Source of the DNA: Chitinophagales bacterium
GTDB taxonomy: Bacteria; Bacteroidota; Bacteroidia; Chitinophagales; Chitinophagaceae
Direction of reading: 5' to 3'
NCBI GenBank assembly: GCA_013298665.1
Contig: JAAFIK010000008.1
Coordinates: 27,477 to 91,476, forward strand
DNA: 64,000 nt
Of the stretch, positions 17,786 to 25,714 are shown piece after piece. How positions within the stretch are numbered: position 1 is the stretch's first letter; every line of letters starts with the position of its first letter. A program made the translations under genes and the position numbers. The notes under the pieces were generated by a model. That model worked only from the letters and a program-made list of their open reading frames with translations, did no database searches and was not told the origin of the DNA.

Positions 17786-20188
17786 ATGAAGAAGAAAATC
17801 GATATGGGCTTTTTGTTTCCCGGTATTACCCTCGTGATACTGGTGATTACCTTTTCGAGGGCGCTCTTTGGTATACCTGCTCTGGGAAGATTCCTCAATC
17901 CTTTTATTGGTGCCGTGCAATGCGAAAAAGCAAATCCACCTGCTGTGACCATAAATATGGGCAACAAAAATGAGACCGCTGTTTACTTTGACAACCGGAA
18001 GGTGTCCCATATTTTTGCCCGGACCGAAGAAGATCTTTATGCAGCACAGGGCTATACAGTAGCGAGCGACCGGCTCTGGCAGATGGATTTTATCAGCTAT
18101 TTTGCCGGAGGGCGCCTCGCAGAAATTTATGGATCAACCGCGCCGGGTGGAACCAGCATTTTAAACCTAGACCGGGAGCAACGCCGGAAAGGCATACCTG
18201 AAGCTGCTAAAAAGTCGCTTGTACTCATGGAGAAAGACCCGATGACAAAGAAGGCACTCGACAACTATACCCGGGGTGTAAACCAGTATATTCATTCCCT
18301 CAATTATAAAAGCCTCCCTTTTGAATATAAGTTACTTGATTATATGCCTGAGGACTGGACCAATCTCAAATCGGTACTCATCCTGAAATACATGGCAGAT
18401 CAGTTGAGCGGTTATGAGGAAGACGTTTACCAGACCCAGTTAAAACTGGCACTGGACAAAAAAGATTTCAATACCCTTTACCCGGAATACACGAGCTATA
18501 CGGCGGCATTGCCTTCTGTTACAACAGTCATTAAAACGGACAGTCTCCCGCTTTGCAACTATATCAATTACTCTTTTCTTAATGCCAGTCCGGTGATCAA
18601 GGGTAATGCTTACAATCCTAAACTGGGGAGTAATGCCTGGGCTATTTCCGGACAAAAGACAAAGTCCGGCAGACCCATACTCTGTAACGATCCTCACCTC
18701 AGCCTCAGCCTGCCTTCTATCTGGTATGAGTTGCAGCTCTCGGCTGACACGATGAATGTGTACGGGGTTTCCATTCCCGGCACACCAGGTGTGATCATTG
18801 GCTTCAATAACGATATTGCCTGGGGTGTAACCAATGGTGCTACTGATGTACGTGATTGGTATAAACTGAAACTCAAAGACGACTTCTCTGCATACGAAAT
18901 GGATGGTAATTGGGTTGAAACGGAGAAGCGTATCGACACCATTCTGGTACATGGCGGCAAAACCTTTTATGATACCATCTACTCCACCGTTCACGGACCA
19001 ATTGTTATCGACAGTACTTTTAAGCAAAATCCTGAACTCCTGAATTATGCATTGAAGTGGTCGTTGCATGATGCTTCCAATGAGTTCCGTACTTTTTTAC
19101 TGCTCAACCGCGCTAAAACCTATGCCGACTATAAAAATGCCATCCAATACTACCGGTCGCCGGTACAAAATTTTTTGTTTGCATCCCGTACGGGTGATAT
19201 CGCAGAAAATCACCAGGGCACCCTGTACAAAAAATTTCCGGGGCAGGGCAAATTTGTTCTGGATGGCTCAATCAAAGCACATCTTTATGACTCTATTATT
19301 CCGCAAGACAGGCTGCCGGCTATGCTCAATCCGGTAAGTGGGTTTGTGTATTCTGCCAATAACAGGCCTGATGTTACGGGGTTTCCCTACTACTTTAACG
19401 GCTATTATGCCGAGACAAGGGCAAATGGGATCAAGGGTATGCTCGATTCTGTAAAACAGGCTACAGTAGCTGATATGGAGAGAATGCAACTGGATAATAC
19501 CAACCAGTTTGCGAAGGCTGCATTGCCTGTTTTTCTCAATGCCATACGTTCGTCATCGGGCAGCGACAGCCTTTTTCAGGTACTTTCGAAATGGAATTGT
19601 CAGTATAATGCGAACGATACCCTGCCCTGGTTTTTTGAAAGGTGGTGGATTGAAATACAGCAACTGACATGGGATGAACTGAACCTGTATAAGTTTTATG
19701 GCCGCCCCCCGGATGGATATGTGTTTTTATCGCTTGTACAGAAGGATAGTGCCAACAAGTACTTTGACATCATCAATACCACAAAGGTGGAGACGGCAGC
19801 AGATATCCTGCAGATGACCTTTAATTTCGCCAAAAAGAAATTTGCTGAACGATGGGCACATTCCTGGGGTGATTTTCATAAGATAGGCATCATGCATCCT
19901 ACATTTCAGCCTGCGCTGAGCCGCACGGGTATCGCTGCTCCGGGCTATTCAGAAGCCCTGAACGCTATATCGCCCGGTTGGGGCCCTTCCTGGCGTATGA
20001 TTGTAGAACTTGGCGACAGACCCAATGCATATGGTATTTATAATGGCGGACAATCCGGAAATCCTGTCAGTCGGGATTACGATGGATTTGTCAGCGACTG
20101 GCTGAAAGGGCAGTATTTTAAACTCAATTTTTTTCTCACTGCTGATGAAGCAAAAACAGCATCAGTTTCTCACTGGACAATTAAATAA
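17786..20188 (+). CDS. Penicillin acylase-family N-terminal-nucleophile hydrolase
   Basis: This 800-residue protein is a precursor of the penicillin amidase/PvdQ family. A hydrophobic N-terminal segment (residues 8-25) directs it across the inner membrane. The autocleavage site is the conserved GSNAW motif, with Ser282 as the expected new N-terminal nucleophile of the beta chain, followed by the conserved CNDPHL. Family members hydrolyse amide bonds of acyl groups. Its position next to a PvdE-like exporter mirrors pyoverdine maturation, in which PvdQ removes a fatty acid in the periplasm. I infer that it trims the exported peptide; the bond cut is unknown. Confidence 0.92.
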   Translation: MKKKIDMGFLFPGITLVILVITFSRALFGIPALGRFLNPFIGAVQCEKANPPAVTINMGNKNETAVYFDNRKVSHIFARTEEDLYAAQGYTVASDRLWQMDFISYFAGGRLAEIYGSTAPGGTSILNLDREQRRKGIPEAAKKSLVLMEKDPMTKKALDNYTRGVNQYIHSLNYKSLPFEYKLLDYMPEDWTNLKSVLILKYMADQLSGYEEDVYQTQLKLALDKKDFNTLYPEYTSYTAALPSVTTVIKTDSLPLCNYINYSFLNASPVIKGNAYNPKLGSNAWAISGQKTKSGRPILCNDPHLSLSLPSIWYELQLSADTMNVYGVSIPGTPGVIIGFNNDIAWGVTNGATDVRDWYKLKLKDDFSAYEMDGNWVETEKRIDTILVHGGKTFYDTIYSTVHGPIVIDSTFKQNPELLNYALKWSLHDASNEFRTFLLLNRAKTYADYKNAIQYYRSPVQNFLFASRTGDIAENHQGTLYKKFPGQGKFVLDGSIKAHLYDSIIPQDRLPAMLNPVSGFVYSANNRPDVTGFPYYFNGYYAETRANGIKGMLDSVKQATVADMERMQLDNTNQFAKAALPVFLNAIRSSSGSDSLFQVLSKWNCQYNANDTLPWFFERWWIEIQQLTWDELNLYKFYGRPPDGYVFLSLVQKDSANKYFDIINTTKVETAADILQMTFNFAKKKFAERWAHSWGDFHKIGIMHPTFQPALSRTGIAAPGYSEALNAISPGWGPSWRMIVELGDRPNAYGIYNGGQSGNPVSRDYDGFVSDWLKGQYFKLNFFLTADEAKTASVSHWTIK

Positions 20189-20194
20189 ACTATC

Positions 20195-20590
20195 ATGATC
20201 AGGTCTGTCATCTATATTCTTGTACTTGTATTACTCATCACAGGTATATCGCTCATTACCATATTACCCTGGTGGACATTTACCATTCCCTGCTTTCTTA
20301 TTGGTATCTGGCATAGCCACAAGAAGATCAACGGTTATCCCTTTTCGAGTGGATTTTTAGCCGGTTTTATCGTTTGGGCCGGGAGTACTGTTTTTTTTCA
20401 TAAGTATTTTGGGGGTAATGTTATCAATACGCTTTCGGGTTTGCTGAATAATATCAGCCCGGTATTGGTGATATTACTGATCGGGGCTATTGGCGGACTG
20501 ATGACCGGATTAGCCGTTTTTACGGGTTCCATGCTTTTTAAAAAAGAAGAAATGTACAAACTCAATCTTGCAGCAGAACACACCATGTAG
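20195..20590 (+). CDS. Small integral membrane protein, unknown function
   Basis: This 131-residue protein has four likely membrane-spanning segments (about residues 5-24, 26-44, 53-70 and 90-112). I do not recognise a family. It starts 6 bases after the acylase stop on the same strand and is followed by a weak hairpin, so it is probably the last gene of the biosynthetic transcript. A helper role for export or the acylase is possible but not shown. Confidence 0.7.
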   Translation: MIRSVIYILVLVLLITGISLITILPWWTFTIPCFLIGIWHSHKKINGYPFSSGFLAGFIVWAGSTVFFHKYFGGNVINTLSGLLNNISPVLVILLIGAIGGLMTGLAVFTGSMLFKKEEMYKLNLAAEHTM

Positions 20591-20605
20591 CACTCCGCGG
20601 GAGTG
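20591..20605 (+). terminator. Weak hairpin at the end of the biosynthetic cluster
   Basis: CACTCC and GGAGTG form a 6-bp stem around a 3-base loop directly after the stop codon, followed by AATTTT. The U-tract is short, so termination is uncertain. Confidence 0.35.
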
Positions 20606-20810
20606 AATTTTCGGGCCTTCGTTTCTATCCGGCTATTCCTGGTGGCTGAGGATTTCAATAGTTAAGTTGGCATTTTATTCTGCATCCGGCAGCATTTTTT
20701 CGGTAAAGTGGCTGTCTGGCATACTTTCGTATCTATTTTACCGTTTCATACATTATGGATATACCCGTCTGCAATATGGCGTGTATTTTTTGTCAGCAAA
20801 ATCATCTTGT

Positions 20811-22538
20811 ATGAAGCATGCTCTACTCCTCTGTATTTTACTGGTAGCCCGTATCTGCTCTTTTGGGCAAGGTGAATCTTTTGCAGCCAAAAGGGTCATC
20901 AACCAAAGTGCTGCTCTTCCGGCGGATCGTTTTTTTTTACAACATCCCTACGAATTGATTTACGGTCCGGACGATTCTTTGTGGATTACAGAGAAACCGG
21001 GGCGGGTATTGAAAGTAGATCCGGTATCGGGTAAGGCCACAATCATACTTGATTACCGGGCGAATGTCATGCTTACCCGGTCGGTTAATGGTTTCGGCCA
21101 GACAACCGGTGTTGCGCAGGACGGGATGCTGGGTATGGCACTTCACCCCGATCTGAATAAAGGATTGAATAAAGATTCTGTTTATATAGCCTATTGCTAT
21201 AACTCCGGGGGCAACCGCCGGATGCGTATCTCCGCTTTCAAATACAACCGCGGTGCCAAATTGCTTACTGGCGAAACGGTACTGATCCAGGATTTGCCGG
21301 GCAGTAACGATCATAACTCGGGGCGCGTCGTTATTGGTCCTGACGGTAAACTTTACTATACTATTGGCGACCAGGGTAATAACCAGTTCGGTAATTACTG
21401 TAACGCTATCCGTGCGCAGGATGTGCCTACGGCAGCCGAGGTAACTGCCAATGACAGAACCAAATACCAGGGTAAAATATTGCGGATGAACCTGGATGGC
21501 AGTATCCCGGCTGACAATCCAACCTTTGCTGGTGTGCGTAGTCATATTTATTCCATCGGTCATCGTAATCCGCAGGGGCTTGTTTTTGAAAAAGATGCTT
21601 CGGGTAACACTTTTGCCGGCAGCCGTTTGTACAGTGATGAACACGGGCCTGCCGCTGATGATGAGATCAATATCATTCAGGCAGGTAAAAATTATGGCTG
21701 GCCCAACGTCTCAGGTTATAAAGACAACTATTGGTACCGCTATTACAACTGGTCTTCAGCAGCCAACTGCTCATCCCAGGCTTATGGCAACGAGTGCAGC
21801 AAACCTACCGGTGTAGCTGCTCTAAGTGAGTTTTCATTTACCGATCCCAATTTTGTTGCCCCAGTATTTACCCTCAGTACCAAAGACAGTAATAGTTATA
21901 CCCTCCCTTGCAATTGGTTGCAGAATCCAACTGTAGCACCTTCTGCTATGGATTTCTACTATTTCAACAACATGATTCCGGGATGGAACAACTGTCTTCT
22001 TATTCCCACACTCAAAAAGGGTACTGTTTACCGGGTCAAACTCAACGCAACCGGTAATGGTATCCAGGGCGATACCATCCCCTATTTTGTAGCAGAAAAC
22101 CGCTACCGGGATATTGCTATAGCAAAGAATGGCATCACTTTTTACCTCATCACCGATAGCGTGGGCCAAACCTCGGGGCCAACAACCGGTAATACCAATA
22201 TCCTCAATGACAGGGGTGGTATTCTTGAATATAAATATACCGGGGCTACGCTGGCAGTGGCGAACGACCAGCCCATTAATCCCCGCAACAGCCGTGACTA
22301 TATCCGGCTTTACCCCAACCCTGTGTCGGGTATACTTACTGCGGAAATGCGGCGCAATATTTCAAAACCGATCCATTATAAAGTCTATGACATTACCGGA
22401 AGGCTGATGCTCAATGGCAATAGTGTAAGGGATATGACTGCTATCGATATGACTGATCTTAAGCCGGGTGTGTATATTGTCAAAATTTTCAACGGTTCGG
22501 ATGTCAACATTGCTACCGAAAAGATTGTCAGGCGATAA
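20811..22538 (+). CDS. PQQ-dependent sugar dehydrogenase-like secreted protein with T9SS sorting tail
   Basis: This 575-residue protein begins with a signal peptide (MKHALLLCILLVARICSFGQ), which is why the ATG at 20811 is chosen over upstream in-frame starts. Residues about 30-480 form a six-bladed propeller of the soluble glucose/sorbosone dehydrogenase type (ELIYGPDDSLWITEKPGRVL; HNSGRVVIGPDGKLYYTIGDQ; SIGHRNPQGLVF). The last about 75 residues are a type A C-terminal secretion domain for the type IX system (YPNPVSG start, VYDITGRLM, LKPGVYIVKI). It probably oxidises sugars at the cell surface or outside the cell. It is separate from the biosynthetic operon. Confidence 0.88.
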   Translation: MKHALLLCILLVARICSFGQGESFAAKRVINQSAALPADRFFLQHPYELIYGPDDSLWITEKPGRVLKVDPVSGKATIILDYRANVMLTRSVNGFGQTTGVAQDGMLGMALHPDLNKGLNKDSVYIAYCYNSGGNRRMRISAFKYNRGAKLLTGETVLIQDLPGSNDHNSGRVVIGPDGKLYYTIGDQGNNQFGNYCNAIRAQDVPTAAEVTANDRTKYQGKILRMNLDGSIPADNPTFAGVRSHIYSIGHRNPQGLVFEKDASGNTFAGSRLYSDEHGPAADDEINIIQAGKNYGWPNVSGYKDNYWYRYYNWSSAANCSSQAYGNECSKPTGVAALSEFSFTDPNFVAPVFTLSTKDSNSYTLPCNWLQNPTVAPSAMDFYYFNNMIPGWNNCLLIPTLKKGTVYRVKLNATGNGIQGDTIPYFVAENRYRDIAIAKNGITFYLITDSVGQTSGPTTGNTNILNDRGGILEYKYTGATLAVANDQPINPRNSRDYIRLYPNPVSGILTAEMRRNISKPIHYKVYDITGRLMLNGNSVRDMTAIDMTDLKPGVYIVKIFNGSDVNIATEKIVRR

Positions 22539-22746
22539 AAGGCATACTGTTTACCGGCATTTACCTGACCCTTTAATAAAATTTCTTTTACCGGGGGGCG
22601 GCTTATTTTCCAACCCTGCCCGGACGCGGCCAACCCGGTTACGGTGTCTGCAGCAGGTGCATTTTGTCATTCCCGTGAAATTACCGTATATTGTAACCTT
22701 AATAACGGGGGTTTTCTCCTTTTACTAACTATTAAATTCTACGACA

Positions 22747-22947
22747 ATGTCAAAAATGATTACAGCTTATTGCATGAAGACAAAAGAAAAAGACGTTCCC
22801 ATGCAGGATGCAGTGATAACAAAAACAGCCCGCGGTGGTTACATGGCGCAGGGCAACGATGGTAAAGGAAACAAAATGACGACCATGCTCGGAGAAGCCC
22901 GTGCACTGGAAGCCGTAAAAGACGGTGTAGCCAAAAAAGGCTGGTAA
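22747..22947 (+). CDS. Small conserved protein, DUF5679-like
   Basis: This 66-residue protein begins ITAYCMKTKEKDVPMQDAV, resembling the short DUF5679-type proteins that usually have zinc-knuckle cysteines, but only one cysteine is present. It ends shortly before a strong terminator, so it is a single-gene unit. Function unknown. Confidence 0.65.
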   Translation: MSKMITAYCMKTKEKDVPMQDAVITKTARGGYMAQGNDGKGNKMTTMLGEARALEAVKDGVAKKGW

Positions 22948-22964
22948 ATGCATTTAACAACATG

Positions 22965-22998
22965 AAAAGGCTATCTTCAGGGATAGCCTTTTGTTTTT
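22965..22998 (+). terminator. Rho-independent terminator
   Basis: An 11-bp perfect stem (AAAAGGCTATC and GATAGCCTTTT) with a 6-base loop is followed by GTTTTT. It ends the transcript of the small gene at 22747-22947. Confidence 0.85.
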
Positions 22999-23038
22999 CC
23001 TACTGCCTGAATGCCTTTTTTTGGTAATTTTAGTATAC

Positions 23039-25711
23039 ATGCGTAAACAATTATTCCTCTTTTTTTACTTTACCGTGGTAATGAGCACAATTGCCCATGC
23101 ACAATATACCATCAACGGCAGCGCCACACAAGATAATTGCCGCTGCTATACGCTTACGCCTGCGCAGCTTACCCAGAGTGGCTCAGTATGGAACAATAAC
23201 CGTATTGATCTCACACAGTCTTTCAATTTCACCTTTGATGTCAACCTGGGTTGTAATGATGGTAATGGTGCAGATGGGATAGCTTTTGTACTTCAGCCCA
23301 TCAGCACCAGTATTGGCAGCACGGGCAGTGGGCTTGGCTACCAGGGCATTAATCCCGCTGTAGGGGTTACACTGGATACCTGGCAGAATACTGTTGAAGG
23401 TGATCCTGCCTTCGATCATATCGGCATACAACTTAACGGCGTCCTGAATCATAATGCACCAGAAAATATAGCCGGCCCGGTTACCATGCTTGCCAGTGGT
23501 GATAATGTGGAGGATTGTAACTGGCATACCTTGCGGGTATCCTGGGATGCCACTACTAAAACTTATGCCATTTATTTTGACGGGGTTTTACGCCTGTCTG
23601 TTGTTAAGGATTTTGTAACCGATGTGTTTGGTGGTAACCCGTTAGTGTTCTGGGGCTTTACGGGCTCTACCGGTGGTGCGCTCAACCTACAGCGGTTCTG
23701 TACCGCACTCACCCCCCGGTTCCGCTCGCTTGATGCGCAGAAGCGTTGTATCAACGAACCCATTAATTTTATCGACTCTACGTCTTCCTTTGGCCCTATT
23801 GTAAAGCGCTACTGGGATTTCGGGGATGGCAGCCCGGTTGATTCCATCAATATCAATCCGGTACATAGTTATACTGCTGCGGGGGACTATACCGTCGTTC
23901 TCCGGGTGGTTGGAACAGATGGTTGTATTGAAGTTTTTACGCAGGTGATCAGGGTTGGCAGCAAGCCTGTTGCCTACTTCAAAGCGGGTAATGCCTGTGC
24001 CGACAGCTTACTCAGTTTAACAGACTCCTCTTATACTACAGTGGGTACCATAAACCAATGGTACTGGCAGTGGCCAAATAGTGTAACATCCACCCAGCAA
24101 AACCCGGTTCCTGTATTCAATACGCCGGGGCCTAAAACCATCCGTCTTGCGGTAAAATCTGCGGAAGGTTGCCTGTCTGATACCACAGAAAAAGTAGTTC
24201 AGGTCTACGCCAACCCCACTGCCGCTTTCACGCTGGTGAATAATATCTGTGCAGGTAAGAGCAGCCAGTTCAACGATATTTCACCTGCTCCGGCTCCCGA
24301 CATGATTACGGGATGGCTCTGGAATTTTGGCAATGGCAGTAATGGCACGCAGCAAAACCCGGCACCGGTATATACTGCAGCAGGTAATTATACCGCCAGT
24401 CTGCAGGTACAAACGGATAAAGGGTGTCGTAGCCTGTCCGTATCGCAATCCATTACCGTTATCGCCAAACCGGTTGCCTATTTCAGGCCTGTCAGTATTT
24501 GCGAAAACACACTTATTTCGCTTACGGACTCTTCTTATACGCCGGGTGGATCGGTGGTGAATGGTTGGTGGTGGAACCTTGGCAATGGCATCACCAGCAC
24601 GCAGCAAAACCCGTCTGTCATTTATCCGCCGGGTCTGCCCGTCACCATACAATTGGTGGCGACCAATGCCAATGGTTGTATTTCGGATACTGCCAGCCGT
24701 ACATTGGTTATTCATGAAAAGCCCACGGCCAGAATTGGTTATACCTTGCCCCTGTGTACCAACAAAGCGCATCAGTTCCTGGATTCGTCTGTGGTTAATG
24801 GCGACGTCATCAATAACTGGTTGTGGTTGTTTGACAATAATAATACCAGCACGCTTAAAAATCCTGTTCAATTCTTTAACCCCGGCCTCCACGTAGTAAA
24901 ACTTGTGGTAAAAAGCAGTGCGGGCTGTCAGGGGGATACTGCTTTCCGGAGTTATATCACCAATCCCAAACCCGATATTGCATTTACCGCAGAGAATGGT
25001 TGTGTGAAGCAGGATATCCGTTTTACGGCCACTACGGGTAATGCGATCAGTGCATGGGTCTGGAATTATGGTGATGGGGTGGTGGGGTCTGCCCAGAATA
25101 CCCAGTATGCTTACAGTATTGCAGGTACTTATACCGTATCACTTTATGCTATCGCCACTACGGGGTGTATATCAGATACCATCAGGAAGGATATCGTCAT
25201 TTCATCCACACAGGCTTTTGCAGGAAACGATGTGGTGGCGGCAGCCGGACAACCTGTGCAATTACAGGCAGCCGGCGGACAGAACTACCAATGGTCACCG
25301 CCGGACGGGTTAAGCGATCCTGGCATTGGCAACCCTGTGGCCATCAATTATGCCAACCGTACGTATACCCTCAAGGCTTCTTCAGCACAGGGTTGCGAAA
25401 GTACAGATCAGATCACCATCAGGATATTTAAAGGCCCGGATATATATGTACCCAATGCCTTCTCGCCAAATGGCGACGGCAGAAATGACCTGCTGCGCGC
25501 TTTTCCTGTGGGCATCAGTAAGTTTGCATGGTTTGCTGTGTATAACCGCTATGGGGAAACCGTATTTTATACCAGTAATGCTGCCTATGGATGGAACGGA
25601 TTCTTCCAGAACAAACAGCAGCCCCAGGGTGCCTATACATGGATGGTCTCTGCTACAGACTATACGGGTAAGCCCATGTTCAAAAAAGGGATGGTGGTGC
25701 TGATCAGGTAA
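23039..25711 (+). CDS. Secreted lectin/PKD-repeat surface protein with type B T9SS tail
   Basis: This 890-residue protein starts with a signal peptide (MRKQLFLFFYFTVVM...AHA); the ATG at 23039 fits it best. Residues about 25-230 resemble a bacterial legume-type (L-type) lectin domain (NADGIAF-like segment GADGIAFVLQ, a DTW strand and a late HTLRVSWD strand). Five or six PKD-like repeats follow, marked by WDFGDGSP, LWNFGNGS, WWNLGNGI and VWNYGDGV. The C-terminus (VPNAFSPNGDGRND...VYNRYGETVF) is the gliding-motility-type CHU_C domain, a type B signal for the type IX system. It is probably a cell-surface glycan-binding adhesin. Confidence 0.9.
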   Translation: MRKQLFLFFYFTVVMSTIAHAQYTINGSATQDNCRCYTLTPAQLTQSGSVWNNNRIDLTQSFNFTFDVNLGCNDGNGADGIAFVLQPISTSIGSTGSGLGYQGINPAVGVTLDTWQNTVEGDPAFDHIGIQLNGVLNHNAPENIAGPVTMLASGDNVEDCNWHTLRVSWDATTKTYAIYFDGVLRLSVVKDFVTDVFGGNPLVFWGFTGSTGGALNLQRFCTALTPRFRSLDAQKRCINEPINFIDSTSSFGPIVKRYWDFGDGSPVDSININPVHSYTAAGDYTVVLRVVGTDGCIEVFTQVIRVGSKPVAYFKAGNACADSLLSLTDSSYTTVGTINQWYWQWPNSVTSTQQNPVPVFNTPGPKTIRLAVKSAEGCLSDTTEKVVQVYANPTAAFTLVNNICAGKSSQFNDISPAPAPDMITGWLWNFGNGSNGTQQNPAPVYTAAGNYTASLQVQTDKGCRSLSVSQSITVIAKPVAYFRPVSICENTLISLTDSSYTPGGSVVNGWWWNLGNGITSTQQNPSVIYPPGLPVTIQLVATNANGCISDTASRTLVIHEKPTARIGYTLPLCTNKAHQFLDSSVVNGDVINNWLWLFDNNNTSTLKNPVQFFNPGLHVVKLVVKSSAGCQGDTAFRSYITNPKPDIAFTAENGCVKQDIRFTATTGNAISAWVWNYGDGVVGSAQNTQYAYSIAGTYTVSLYAIATTGCISDTIRKDIVISSTQAFAGNDVVAAAGQPVQLQAAGGQNYQWSPPDGLSDPGIGNPVAINYANRTYTLKASSAQGCESTDQITIRIFKGPDIYVPNAFSPNGDGRNDLLRAFPVGISKFAWFAVYNRYGETVFYTSNAAYGWNGFFQNKQQPQGAYTWMVSATDYTGKPMFKKGMVVLIR

Positions 25712-25714
25712 GAC

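Noticed and set aside
7792..20188. Hydroxamate siderophore cluster of the pyoverdine type
   Set aside because: The N-hydroxylase, exporter and acylase would fit, but no TonB siderophore receptor or iron-uptake gene is near, and cupin/MetRS-like/oxidase genes point to N-N chemistry. It stays an alternative.
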